From the NCBI RefSeq assembly GCF_047663525.1, contig NC_092606.1, positions 6,818,501-6,882,500 on the forward strand: DNA of 64,000 bases. Reading direction: 5' to 3'. A program made the translations under genes and the position numbers. How positions within the stretch are numbered: position 1 is the first letter of the stretch; each line of letters starts with the position of its first letter. This document shows positions 1 through 20,400 of this stretch, piece after piece. The notes beneath the pieces were generated by a model. That model was not told the DNA's origin. It saw only the letters and a list, made by a program, of their open reading frames with translations, and searched no databases. Origin of the DNA: Anas platyrhynchos. Its lineage: Eukaryota > Chordata > Aves > Anseriformes > Anatidae.

Positions 1-7570
<7,570 letters not shown>

Positions 7571-7892
7571 CTTCTCCTCCCCCCCCCCCCCCCCAACCCT
7601 CCCCCCTCCACCTCCACCATCCTCCTCCCTTCCCACCCCGCCCGGGCCGGGCGCGGCGGCCCCGCTGCTGATTCACCGCTGGGAGGGCCGCGAGGCCCCT
7701 TCCCGTGTCCCTGTGTCCCCAAGCACACACTGAGCCCCCCCCATCCCCCGCCATGTCGTGCCCGCTTCCCCGAGCCCCACCTCACGCTGGGGTTCCCCAG
7801 CATGGTGGCGGCGCGGTGCTGAGGCCCGCCATGGTGCTGAGTCACCCCACGGGAAGGACGCCCTCAGGCCTGGGGTGCTCGGTGGGCTGTAG

Positions 7893-8187
7893 GGAATCAC
7901 AAAATCACCGAATGGGGATGTTGGAAGGTATCCCCAAGGATCCAGGCCAGCCCCCTGCACAGCGGGGTCACCCCAAGCACCTCACGCAGGATGGCACCCG
8001 GGTGGGTTTTGGGGGTCACGCACAGAATCACACAGAATTAGGTGGGAAGAGACCTCAAGATCATCGAGTCCAACCTCTGACCTAACACTAACCAGTCCTC
8101 CGCTAAATCATACCGCATATCGGGTCTCCAGAGGGGGAGACGCCACAGCCCCTCTGGGCAACCAGTCCCAGTGCTCTGTCACTCTTA
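7893..8187 (-). mobile_element. CR1 LINE 3'-end remnants (minus orientation, probably two nested copies)
   Basis: The stretches starting near 7893 and 8024 both begin with the 'gaatcaca' end typical of reversed avian CR1 elements. They continue with the usual body, for example 'agacctcaagatcatcgagt' at 8051-8070 and 'cctctgggca' near 8152. The text from 7960 to 8020 (bulk of an older CR1) appears to resume after 8130, suggesting that a second CR1 end was inserted into the first. Both copies are truncated to the 3' untranslated part and carry no reverse transcriptase. Confidence 0.8.
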
Positions 8188-11100
8188 AAATAAATAAAAA
8201 CCACAATTTTCTGAGTGAAGTAGAAGCGTGCCTTCACTTAGCACCTAGCAGAGCTGCTGCTGTGCATTAGGAGCCCCATAAGAAGCCATTATTGAGCCCT
8301 TTTTCCTACAGCCTATCGATAACGCCATACTTAGAGGATGCGCCAGCACTGTGGGAAGGGAAAAGGTTTTACAAAAGGTGCTGACTGTGGTGGAAGCATT
8401 CATCCCTGATGTATTTTGGTGCTGGCGAGTGCCATCACACCTCTGCCGCAGCAGCTCTGCTCGTCCCCAGCCCTTCCCAATGCCACCATCCATGGAGATG
8501 TCATCACCATCATGGCTATAGCTGGAGGGACGGGCGGGCCTGGCGACTCATCCATATCACCTGCCGGTCCCCTGGTTTTGTGGTTTTTCTTCTGAAATAT
8601 ATCAGGAAACCCTTGTGGCCCCAGGGCACACAGTGTGCTGGTTTTCCTGGGGTGATACCAGCCACAGGTGACTGTGCCTATCCCAAACCTGTGGAGATGG
8701 CCTCACCCAGGTGGAGATAAACTGGTTTGGAGATGCTGGTAGTGCTTTATGATGGTGAGCAGCACAAATTTTGCTAAGATCTCCATCTTTGTTGTGTTTT
8801 TAGTGCTGCTTTACAAGCAACAAAAATTGTATTGAGTGGATTTGTTTCACTCACACAAATGCCTTCTTCGTATGCAGGTTCTGAAAGAAGAGATCACCTC
8901 TTCTGACAAATAGTTCCTTAAAACCAGAAATACGTGCAGATCCTCTCCATTTCCTTCCTGAAATAAACCACTGCTTGTCACATTCCTTCCCCTCCACCCT
9001 CCTTCCTTTGGCCATCTTGCTCAACAGCTGACCAACACGTTGTAGCTCGCGGGTGAGGTTGGACAGGTTTCCAATGAAACCGACGTTAAACCTTCCCCAC
9101 ACCCTGCAGTTTTTCAGCTCAGGCTGTTCAAGGCTCCTCGAAGGTCCACGTTCACCAGGCCGAGCTCCAAGCATTCGTAACCAGTGGATGGAAACCCCAC
9201 GGCGATGCACCACGCCGTGCTGTTCTCCCCTTGAAGGCGTTTTCTCTCACCAACCTCAGCACCAGCTTGGTGTTTTGGTGGGCCCACACAGCTTTTTGCC
9301 TTTACAAAATAGAAATTTTTCTCTTGTGCAAGCCCAGTGAAGCCAAGCACAGCTCAGGACTCTCGAGTCTATGGCCACAAACGTGCTTCAGCGGCACTCA
9401 AGGGCTCTCCCATCCCCTCGCCCGCGTCCCCTGTGTCTCCGGCCTCACACCCCGCGGCACACGCGGTGCCCGGCTGTGAAAGCAGCCATTGTGCCCTGCT
9501 TTTGTTTACCACGGCGGCTGCCCCAGGGCAGCGCCCGCACACAACAGCAATTTATTCCTCCTTTATGATAATGGCGCCTTCGTTCTTCCAGCAAGGGGCG
9601 CAGCCTCTAGAGAGCTCAGTTTTTGTGTTGTTTTCGGTATGATACCAGCTTTGGGGATAAAATTTGAGCAAAAAAAGTGGAAAATGTAGGAGAATATTAA
9701 AGAACTTTGTGGGTCTCAAGCATCTTCTGTGTTTTTTCAGGTGTTGCTACAGCCACAGGGCATCATCCAAGCCAAAGAGGACGATCTGCCACAACGAAAT
9801 CAGGTCTCCGTGTACAGACCAGCCCGGAGCTGTGTGCTCGTCCTGGACACCCAGGTTTTAAGGCTTTCTGAGTGATATTTCCACACGCGGGTCCAATATA
9901 TTGTTCCTCTAGCTTGCAAAAAATAAATAAAAATAGTATTAGCCCTTAGGTCCCAGCCCTGGATCCTCACAGGTAAGACGTAACACAAGCCTGGGCCTGA
10001 AGAAGCGTTGTGTGCCTGGAAGCCTGTCTGTTTTTCCAAATATATCAGCAGGCCTAACAAAAAATATTGCCTCTCCATGCAAACCTTATGACACTTACCT
10101 AGTAATTTGCAAGAGTATGGCGGATTCGCAGCTAGCCCAAATCATTGCAGCTCTCCTATTTCTGGTGACTGTGCATATGCCCCAGCCCGAGCAAATACTG
10201 ATTTATTCCTGTCGAAGCACCACAGCAATAAATACGTCTCACACAGCAGACAGTTTTCTTCCCCGTCACAGGTCAGAACGCAATATTCATAATGCTGTAA
10301 ATTCTTCGGGATAGCGATCAGGCCATAATATTTATCTGTGATGTATCCAGCCCCCTTTTTGCTCCGAGGCATAAATCAGCCCTCCTCACACCGCTCCGTT
10401 ATTCTGTTTTACAGACCAGGAGGCGGTGTGGGGGGGGTTTATATGGTGCTGAGCTCGGTGCTTCTGGTGTGTGTGATCTGTCGGCCCATCAATAAAAAAC
10501 CTGCTCCTCTCCACCTCTGCCTGGGACGTGTATAAACACCCGAGCACGATCCCAGAAGGCTGCAGGTTTGGGGAATTACAAAGACACAGAGGATGTGGGT
10601 CTGTTCTGCAGATGTCCCTGAAAAACCTGATAACCCTTATTCCGCCTGCGGTATTAAAATAACTCGGGAGCGTTCAGATGTGCCACTTTGTTCGTTCCCG
10701 TGGCCTGGAAGACAAGTCCTTCTCCTCGCATTTCCCTGCCTTCCTACGTGCTGCAAATGCCTTGTGACACTGCAAGGGAAGACAGCAAATGGTCTTAGGC
10801 TTGGAGGCTCGCTTGTTTTAGCTGCTGACTACTCCAGGAATTTGCCCAGAAATCTTTACCCCCGGCTTGCTGCGGGGGGCACCTGGGTGAGGGTGGCAGC
10901 AGTGGGTGTAGGGGCATGGCCCACTCCTGCCTCTGACCCTAAGCGGTGTCCCCAGCACCCTGGTGCTTGGGGACCTGCGTGTCCTCCGTAGTGGCATCAG
11001 GGACGGGGTGCTCAGCAGCGGGGAGCACGAGCGAGGAAGCTCAGGGGCTGTCCCCACCGGCAGGAGCCCTGTCTGACCCCATAGCTGCAGTCCTATGCAG

Positions 11101-14100
11101 GATTTATGGCATCCTCATTCCCTCAGTGTTACAACACCTCCTCGGGGACACATCCCTGGCTCCAGCCAGAGTGCCCTGCAGGTAGACTTGAATATCACCA
11201 TGGTGAAAACCCCCAGGGGAACAGCAGAGCAGGGGGACAGGGGGTGGCACTACCCAGGGCCAATGTGCAGAGCCGGGATCAGGGTCTCCCCACACTGCTC
11301 CTGGTGCTCGCAGGAAGCCTCCAGCCCCACAGCCTTCTCCCTCTGCTCTGTCGTGCACCAAAGCTGGGGGTCCCAGCAGCCCTGAGGAAGCCACAGGGAG
11401 AACATCCTTCCACCTCCTCTGCGGAGCTGCAGCGCTTTGTGCTCAGCCCCGGGCTTTCATCCGAGGCTTTCTCAGCGCTTCCCAAGCCCAAATTAATTCT
11501 GCTGCAGCAGCTGCCCTCCTGCGCTGCTCAGCGCCAGCCCTGCTGCCTGCCTGCACCGAGCTCGCCGCGAGGAACCGGGGCTAAAACCTGCCCGCAGCCC
11601 TCACCCCACATCCCTGGAGACCATCCCGCTCCCCGCCGGGGCTGCTCGGGGCTGGGGTTTTCTGCTGCATGCTGAGAGCAGCTGGGGAAATGCAGCACAA
11701 GGGGGGGGGCAGAAAAGGAGCTCAGAGGCAGGGCACGGGGCCAGGGAGCTGGGAGGGGCAGCAGCAGGAGCCGGGGAGGCTGGGGATGGAGGATGGAAAA
11801 CGGGGATGGAGGATGGAGGATGGAGGATGGAGGATGGAGGATGGAGGATGGAGGATGGAGGATGGGGAAGGGGGCAGCCGGGACCCTCCCCTCGCCCCAC
11901 GTCTGCCTGCATCTGCTCGTTAGCAGCAGGCTGGGATTTGAGTCACCAGCCGAGGCGGGGAGGGGGCCGGGGCCCTGCCAGCTGACGCGCCACCGCCGCT
12001 GGCACGGGGACAAGCGGGGCTGGCTCTCGGTCTCAGCCCTTGGCGGATGCGGGAGGCGGCGCGGTGCACCCTGCAGCACGAGCAGCAATTCAGGGCAGAG
12101 CCCTGCAGCAGCCCCAGGAGCTCGGGGGTCCCAAGCAGGAGCCCTGCAGCACCCAGAAATGCAGTGGGGGCTGCACCAGGATGCTCCCATCTTGGAAAAT
12201 CCCCCCCCCGTGAGCCTTCCCCGTGGCCCCAGGAAGGATGCTCGCATGGGGATGGTCCTGATTTTAGCTGGAGTGGCCTCGGCTCCTGCTGGGACACCAG
12301 CCCTGGTGGGGACCGGGGGTGCAGAACCCGGTCCCCAACCCCTCAGGGACACAGGGACCAGCCACACACCGCCTCCCCACGGGGCGTTAATAATTCAGCA
12401 GGCGCAGCAGGCTGGGGTGGCAGCTCTTATTTAAGGAGCCGATATAAATACCGCCCAGACAGCGCTGATGGAGCCTGAAAAAAAAAAAAAAAAAAAAAAA
12501 CCAACAAAAACCACAAAAACCTGGCTGTCTCGGCCCCTCCAGAAGCACCCTGGAGCCTTGCAGGGCCGGGGGGCAGCACGGTGCAGGGTGTCCTTTGGGC
12601 TCGGGGCGCTGTGTGAGAGGTGACAGCACCTGGGTGACATCCCCACCGTGCCTCAGTTTCCCTCTGCAGCGTGTCCCTTTGTCCTGTAGTGGTGTTGGGG
12701 ACGCAAAGCAGGGCTGGCCCTATGTCCCTGTGGGGGTTGGCACCAGGGAGGGAGCTGAGAGGGGGTCTCCACACCCCAAAATTAAGGTGCCAGGTGGAAA
12801 GCTGCCCCCCACCGCTGCGGGGTTGCCGTTAGTGCCATCCCCTGGTCACAGACAACTGGGGACAGCTCTCTGGGTGTCCCCACACCGCATGGTGGGGGTC
12901 CCACGGGGGTCCCAGAGCCGCCCCATCCCTGCTAAAGAGGAGAGGAGCACAGAGCCGCACGGAGCCACACGGGGACAGCCAGCACCCAGCACGCAGCAGG
13001 ACCCCATCCTCCCCCAGCCCCCCATGGCATCCCCCTAACGGGCATCCCCCCATCCTCAACAACCCCCCCCAGCCCCTCCGAGCTGCTGGGGGGGGGGGAC
13101 GAGGACCACCGGGAGGGACGGGGCTGTCACATCCAGCCCCGGCAGAGGCGGCGGGCGAGCCGCTTGCTGCAGTCTTGCTGCGTGGCTCTGCAGCGTGACT
13201 CAGCACAGCCTCGCCCGGCGCTCAACCCCCCCCTCAGCCCCCCCAGCACCCCCAGCCCCACACGATGTGGGGCAGAGGCACCCCACATCACTGCCACCCT
13301 CCCCTGGCAGCTGCCCCACGCCCGGAGGCACCCCCCCTGCCCGTGTCCCCCCCCTCCCCGGGAGCTGCACGGCTCCCCGCGCTGCAGCTCCCGAGCATCT
13401 TGCAGGCTTTAGGAGAAAGGATTTAATTTTTATTTTTTTTTTCCATTTTATTTATTTATTTTATCCATGGGGGATGGGACTGAAGGATGCTGGGGTCGCA
13501 TGGGAAAACCTTGGGGTTTTTAAAGCAATTTGGTGATCTTGGAGCCCTCCTTTTGGGGAGGATGGAGACCCCAGGCTCAGCTTCTCATGGCACCAATGTC
13601 CGCGTCCCCTCTCGCTGTCACCCAGTGGGGGGGAGGCTGGAAAAGGGCTGAGCACCCCAAATGTCCCCGTGTCCCCCTGGCAGGGCAGGAGCTGCTCACT
13701 GCGTGTGCCGTGCCGTGACAGCAGCACGTGGCACGGCCCCAGGACAAAGCACAAGGCAGAGGCGAGCGCCCGGCCTGACCCTGACAGCAGCTGTCCCCCG
13801 CGGGGAGCCTTGCGGGTGTCCCTAAGGAAGGTGACAAAAGGGGACAGCCCGCTGGGGACAAGGACAGTGTTAGGGGGGGGGAGATGGAGCTCGGAAGGGG
13901 CTGATCCTGCACGGAAGGGGGGCGCCCATCACCCTAAATCAGCCCCTCACCCTAAATCAGCCCCCTATCCTAAGTCATCCCCCCCCCACCCTAAATCAGC
14001 TGAAATAAGGTGCAGGACCCCTGCAACACGCAGGGAGCATGGGAGCAACACCGGGAGGGGGAATTTGGGGCTGGTGCCAGCTCCCAAACCCCACCACAGC

Positions 14101-15870
14101 TGAAGGCAGAGCCCAGACCCCCCCAGACTCCCCAAACCACAGCCCCCTGCCCTCGGGCTGTGCTGGGACATCATCCTGGGGGGGCCACGTCCCCACATTG
14201 CCACCAGCTCTCTGCTCCCGTGCCTCGGAGCTGGATGTCGCCAGCACTCGGCAGCCCACGTGGGATGGCTCCCGCCAGGGAGGAGCGGGTGGGAAGGGGG
14301 GGGGGGGGGAAGGAAAAAAAAAAAATAAATTAAAAAATTCAATCCCACAGCCCACGGGAGAGGAGATGAGAGATGGGAGGAGGACCTGCAGCCGCGGCAG
14401 GGACGAGGAGAGGCTCCGACCTCCGTGCGCCCCAGGGCTGCGGCCATGCGGACCCCCCCCCTCTCCCGGCGCAGCGGGGGCAGCCGGCCCTGCGGCCCCC
14501 CCAGCTCTGTGCGCCTTGGCCAGCGGGCTAATTGCACCAGTGACTCTGCAGATCCCGAAATAGCTGCTGGCTGCGCCGGGCTGACGTCACCGTGAGACAC
14601 GGGAGGCGCGGGGAAGGAGGACGCAGCGCGGCGGCGGCGGTGGCGGACACATCCCGCAGCCCCCCCCCCCTGTAACGGGTCCCCTTGTCCCCAGGAGCCC
14701 CCCGCAACAGGGGATGGGGTGGGCAGGGGTGCTCCTGGGGAAACTGAGGCAGAAAGGAGGGCTGGGAGCGGAGCTCAAGGTCATCCAAGTGGTGCTGAGC
14801 ACAGGGGGGGCCCTGCAGGGTCTCGCCCCCGGCTGTGCCCGGTTATAGGTTCGAGTGGGATTGCCCTACAGGGGCACGGGGTGCGTTGGGGGGAGCGGCC
14901 TTGCACCACGCACCGAGCCCAAATCACGGTGAGGCGACCCCACCAGCAGCTCATCCTCCACCCCACCAGGGAGATGGGCTCGTGCTGGTCCCCAAATGGG
15001 ACCCCCGCCCACCCCGAGTGCCCCCAGACCGATAACGGGGATAAAAACCCAGCTCAGCACCGCTGCCCCGCAGCACGCAGTGAGCCCAGGGCCCTGCTGG
15101 GGCAGCTCCAACCCCCCCAAGGGGGCTCGCAGGGCTCTCGGGGTGCCCGTGCCCCAGTTCCCAGCGCTGCCGAGCCGAGTTATTGTTCTGGAACACGGTG
15201 AAACCGTTCCAGCCTCCTCCATTTCCCCTTGCTCATTGCTGCTCCCTCCGCCTGGATTAATGGGTCTCCTCTCCCCGGCACAGACTCATTCCTTATTCCT
15301 AATAGGCCATAAATCCCGGCCCCAAAATAACCCCGGCTTTTGCCCGGACCTCGTGAAATATTCATGCTCTCTCCCCCCGGCCTCTGCGCCATCCCCTCCC
15401 TGGGGACGTTGGCAGGAACTAATCGATGGCATCGACCCGTGCGGGGCCGCAGCTGCTCCGGCCGAGGACAGGGGGGGGGGAAGCAGCTGATGCAGCACGA
15501 AAAGGGGAGAGCCCTCGGCACCCCGCTGTCCCCGTGGCCTCCTCCCCGCTGTCCTGGCAGCGGGTGACAGCAAGGAAGGGACAGGGGATGGAGGGGATGT
15601 GCCCATGGAGTGCCATCAGCGCTGCGGAGCCCGTCCAGCTGCACAGCACCAACCCCGCAGCCTCCGGGGCTGCCAAAGCCAGCCGGGAGCACAGCCAGAC
15701 CCCAAATCCCTCCCCTGAGCCCAGCGGGGTCCGAAATCGGTTCCCGGCTCGCTGCGAGCTGCTGGGTGCACGGGTAGGGTTTGTGCCGACCTCACACCGC
15801 CAAACCCGAGCCCCATTCGTGGGGGCATCGCCTGTGCCGAGCCCCGGAGGGGTTGCAGAGAGGCGAGCGC
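8188..15870. other. Intergenic region between YWHAG and SSC4D
   Basis: No gene recognised. The first part (about 8.2-10.8 kb) is relatively AT-rich and contains a unique block at 9860-10400 that could be a conserved regulatory element. From 10.8 kb on it is GC-rich, with G/C homopolymer runs, a 7-bp minisatellite at 11783-11866, an A tract at about 12479-12500, and a short 'ccctaaatcagcccc'-type tandem at 13930-14000. Open frames here lack any domain, signal peptide or splice-site logic. Confidence 0.6.
11783..11866 (+). repeat. 7-bp minisatellite (GGATGGA)n
   Basis: About ten tandem copies of a 7-bp unit, GGATGGA, nearly perfect from 11804 onward. The 7-bp period means long open frames through it (GWRMEDG-like peptides) are artefacts of the repeat. 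Confidence 0.9.
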
Positions 15871-17172
15871 TCACTTGGAAAGGGATTTTATTTATTGACA
15901 AAACAACCCCCAAAAAAACACATGAAAAATGGAAAAAAATAAAAGGGAATGTGCACAATCTTATTAACAGAAGAATTGTACAGACACGGGACCCAGGGGG
16001 GAGAAGGGGCTGTGCTGCGGGGCGCCGCCGTGCAAGGGGTCTGGGAGACACCAGCCATGGGGACACGGGGACATGGGGACACGGGGGGTTTGGGGGGCAT
16101 GGGGAGGCTGCAGGGGGCCCCGTCTCGCCCTGCTCCCCGGCTTTTTGTGGTTGTGCTGGGAGGAGCAGGAGGAGAGGAGACGACGTGGGCACAGGGGGAA
16201 ATTAGGGGGTGGCTGCGGGATGGGGACCCGTGTGAGGATTTGGGAGTTTTTTTGGCATTTCTCCTGGCGGCACGGGGAGAGAAAGCTCGTCCGTGGGTTA
16301 AGGGGGGGTTGAAAAGCAAAGGGGAGAACGGCAGCACCTCGCTGCGGAGCAAAGGGAACCTTCTGGAAGCTTCTGGGTGGAGTTAAGCCCTGGGTGACGT
16401 TTCCCAGGTACAATCCCGCATCATTTGCACAGCAGCAATCCCATTCCTCTGCCCTCGCCTCGTAATCAAAATGGCTGAAACCAACCCGATTTCACACCAA
16501 AGCCTGTTTGTTTTTTTTTTTTTTTTTATTTCTTTTTGTGTTTGGTTTTGCTTTCCAATGGGCAGTTTGGGGGGGGACAAAGCTTCAGCCAAGACTTGAG
16601 GAGCTGAGGGAACCCAGGGCTGACCCCAAACACCCGAGGGAGCCCCGGGCAGCGCCCCGAGGGACCAGAGGGGCTGCAGAGGCAGCGGGGTGGCTGTCCC
16701 CAAGCTGGGGACCCCGGCACCAGGAGCCACTGCTGCCGAGCCCCAGCTGTGCCGGCGGGTGGTGCTGGGGCACAAATTGTGCTCGCAAAGGTTTGGGCCC
16801 AGCAGAGGCTGCTGGTGGATTCTCTGATGGCTCCTATGGGGTTGAGCCAGTTAGGTTTCCCCCCACAGAGGCCTCTCCCTCCCCCGGCTGTCTATTTTAA
16901 AGGATTAAATGGGAACGCAGCCCCTTGGAGACCTCTCCCCTTCTGCCCAATTTGGGTGAAACGAGCCGTCAAGGCGCACGTCCAGCATGATGACCCAAAC
17001 CCATTCCCCTGGGAAACCGGGCTCGAAACACACCCCGTGTCCAATTGAACCTCCTTGGGGCGCTCCCACCCACATGATTTACACCCCACTGCATTAAAAA
17101 CCCCCACGGAGCCCCCCTATCCCTCCCCAGCTCCTAAACCCCGAGCCCCCTCCCTGCCATACCCACGGGCGG
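15871..17172 (-). other. SSC4D: Inferred SSC4D 3' untranslated region
   Basis: Downstream of the SSC4D stop there is no further coding signal on the minus strand, and the next hexamers are those near 16525 and 15890. The stretch is therefore best read as 3'UTR, of length either about 650 or about 1300 nt depending on which signal is used. It contains a T17 tract near 16512 (A run in the transcript). Confidence 0.5.
15887..15896 (-). terminator. SSC4D: Probable SSC4D polyadenylation signal
   Basis: On the minus strand the sequence reads AATAAATAAA, two overlapping canonical hexamers, preceded by a T/G-rich 3'UTR-like stretch. This is about 1.3 kb downstream of the SSC4D stop codon at 17173. 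An earlier AATAAA followed directly by an A run lies near 16510-16530 and could serve as an alternative site. The call is by motif and position only. Confidence 0.6.
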
Positions 17173-17489
17173 TCATAGGAGGCTGCAGACGGCGCCGGCG
17201 TCCTCGGAGTGGTCGCAGTTGTGGACGTCCCAGCGGATGTGGGAGCAGCTCAGCAGCGAGGGCTCGCTGCCCTTGCACTTGAGGTTGTCGAGGAAGATGT
17301 AGCCGGCCCCCCGGCCGTAGGGCGCTTCCCCCGGTGCCGCCACGGCGTGCCCGCAGCCCAGCCGCCGGCACACCACCTCGGCGTCCCGCAGGTCCCAGGC
17401 GTCGTCGCACACCGTGCCCCACTGTGAGAGGTGGAACAGCTCCACGCGCCCCTCGCACCGGTGGCTGCCGTTCACCAGGCGCAAGGAGC
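17173..17489 (-). CDS. SSC4D: SSC4D SRCR domain 4 and stop
   Basis: Last coding exon, entered in phase 1. Eight cysteines; [20 protein letters not shown] is diagnostic of the fourth SSC4D domain. The protein ends SLL with TGA at 17175-17173, five residues short of any extra tail and with no membrane anchor. Confidence 0.95.
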
Positions 17490-20400
17490 CTGCGGGGAGG
17501 ACGTCAAGGTTGGGGAGGGATCCCCAGCGGTTAGGGGAGATGGGGCTGGTCCCAAAAGGAGCCTGGTTTCCCCCAGTCTCCATCCCAAGGAGCCCCCGGG
17601 GGCCTCAGGGCACCTACCGTCCTCGGGGTGGGTCGGGGCTGGCGTGGTGGCGGTGACGGTGGCTTCTTGGGAAGGGTCGCCCGAGTCGTCAGCACCTGGA
17701 GCAGGTGGGAAGGGGTGAGAAGGGCAGTTTGGGGGATGTCTGTGGTTTTTGGGGGCGGCTCGCAGTCCCCCTGTGAGCAGGCAGGGGGTGGGAGCTGGGG
17801 ACAGGCGATGTGGTGTGGCAATGGGGTCACTGTGCAGCGGGGAGCACCCCTGGGAGCAGAGGTGGCACCCAGGTGTCGGCCACCACCTGCCAGCATCCCG
17901 CTGCTGCCAGCCTCCCCAAAACAATCCCAGAACATCCCAAATGGGAAGGCACCCACAGCATCCAACACCCGGCTCAGCACCAGGTCCCCAAAACCCACCC
18001 CGTGTGCCTGAGACCACCACCCCACCACCCCCAAACCCACCTTTTGGCTACCGCAACCGACCTCACCGTGCCAGTGCCCGACCGGGGTACCCCAAACCCC
18101 ATCTCCCACTGCCCAAATGAGCACCCCACGACCTCTCCTGTATGATGACCGACCCCGGCGGGGTGCCCACCTCGACAGACGACGCCGGCGTCCTCGTGGT
18201 GGCCGCAGTTGTGCCGCCCCCAGCCCAGGTGGAAGCAGTCGGCCAGGCGCGCCTCGCCGCCGGCGCACCCCACGTTGTCCAGCAGCACGGGCCCGCTGCC
18301 GAACCCGAAAAAACCGAGGACGGTGGCGGAGATGGCGGCGCCGCAGCCCAGCTGGCGGCACACCACCTGGGCGTCGGGGAAGTCCCAGTCGTCGTCGCAG
18401 ACGGTGCCCCAGGTGCCGCCGTGCCGCACCTCCACCCGCCCGCGGCAGCTCCCGTTGCCGTTCGCCAGCCGCACGCCGGCACCTGCGGGAGGGCAACGGC
18501 ACAGCCACGGTGGGGGGGGGGGACCCTAAAAGGGTGTGGGGGGGATCCTAAAAGGTGGAGGGCGGGGATCCTAAAAGGGTGGAGGGGGGGGTCCCTAAAG
18601 GGTGTGTGGGGGACACCCTAAAAGGTGGGATCCTAAAGGGTGGAGGGGGGGTACCTAAAGGGTGTGTGGGGGATCCTAAAAGGTGTGTGTGTGGGGGGGA
18701 TCCTAAAGGGTGTGGGGAGGGATCCTAAAGGGTGAATGGGGGGATCCCTAAAGGGTGTGGGGGGAGACCCTAAACAGGTGGATGGGGGGATCCTAAAAGG
18801 GTGGAGGGGAGGGAACCTAAAGGGTGGGGAGGGACCCTAAAGGGTGGAGGTAGATCCTAAAGGGTGTGGGGGGTGATCCTAGAAGGTGTGTGTGGGGGGA
18901 TCCTAAAGGGTGGGGGGGGGAGGGGGGGAGGAAAGGGGTGAAAGGGGGGTGATGGGGGGGAGTGGGGTGATGGGGGGGCATGGGGAGGTGGGGAGGGGGC
19001 GTGGGGAGATGGAGGGAACAGCATAGGGGGATGGGGGGGTGTGGGGAGATGGGGGGAGCCCCTGGGGAGATGGGGGAGCCCCCACGGGTTTAGGAGGTAG
19101 CTCTGTGGGTATGGGGTGAGCACCGTGGGAGGACGGGGTGGGCTGCGACATCAGGGGAGCCCCCTGGGGATGTGGGGTGAGTCCCTGGGGGCAGGAGGTG
19201 AAGCCCTGGGGTGCCCCTGGCATACGGGGTGAGCCCTGGGGTTGTGGGGTCATGTTCCCAGGGCTGGGGCAGGGGCACCTCGGGGTGGGGGCCACGCCAG
19301 ACCCCGTGTGGTGCCAGCGGCGGCCTCCCACTTACTTTCCATCGGGGAGGTGAGCAGCGCGCTTGTGGCCACCTCGGTCACTGGCGTGGGCTGCTCGCCG
19401 CCGTCTGTCACCGCTGGGACAAGGACAGGGACACGGGGACACTGGGGGGGGTCTGTCCACACCCCCCGCTGCCCCCCAGCCCCACGGTGTCCCCATGGCA
19501 AAGTCACTTGAGGGGCCAGGAAGAGGGTCTCGGGGATGTGCCATGGGGAAGGGCACCCCGGAGAGCCCCAAAACCTGACTGAGATGCGCCTGGGTCCCTT
19601 GTCCCCCGGGTGGGGACAGCCCAGGGAGCCACCAGCCCCTGGGGCCACCCCCGTACCTGTGGCCGTGGCGGTGAGCGTCTCCTGGTAGTCCAGGGCCACC
19701 GAGGTGGTGAAGGACGTGATGGTGGACGTGTCCAGCCCTGCGGGGACACAGAGGGGACGAGAAGGGAGAAGCTGCAGAGCAGCTGGAATGGGACACGGAG
19801 CGGAGCGGTGAGAGGGCGTGGGGATGGAGGGGATGGAGGGAGATGGAGGAGGTGGAGATGATGGAGATGAGATGGTGGAGGTGGAGGTGGAGATTATATG
19901 GAGATGGTGGAGATGGAGATGATGGAGAAGGGGATGATGGAGATGATGGAGGTGGAGATGGAGATGCTGGAGGTGATGGAGATGGAGACGATGGAGATTG
20001 AGATTATGGAGATGGAGATGCTGGAGGTGATGGAAATGGTGGAGATGGAGATGGAGATGGAGATGGAGATGGAGATGGAGATGGAGATGGAGATGGAGAT
20101 GGAGATGGAGATGGAGATGGAGATGGAGATGAAGCTTCCCCTTTCATCCCCACTTCCCACACGCTGGAGATGGAGCCTCTCCAAGCCCCACAGAAGTGCT
20201 GCAGGACATTTCTGAGCCCTGATACACCAAATATTCAAATCTGGGCAGGGGCAGGAGCAGCGGGGGGCACGGTGGAGGCAGGCAGCGTGCAGCCAGCCCC
20301 ACCGCCAGCTCCAAAACCGGGTTCCTCGAGGTCCTGCCCCACCTGATGGGCTCAGAGCGCTGCCACCCATCCCCGTGTTTGAAGGGCAAAGGGGCACCCT

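Noticed and set aside
11669-12434. Frames with GWRMEDG repeats
   Set aside because: Translation of the 7-bp GGATGGA minisatellite.
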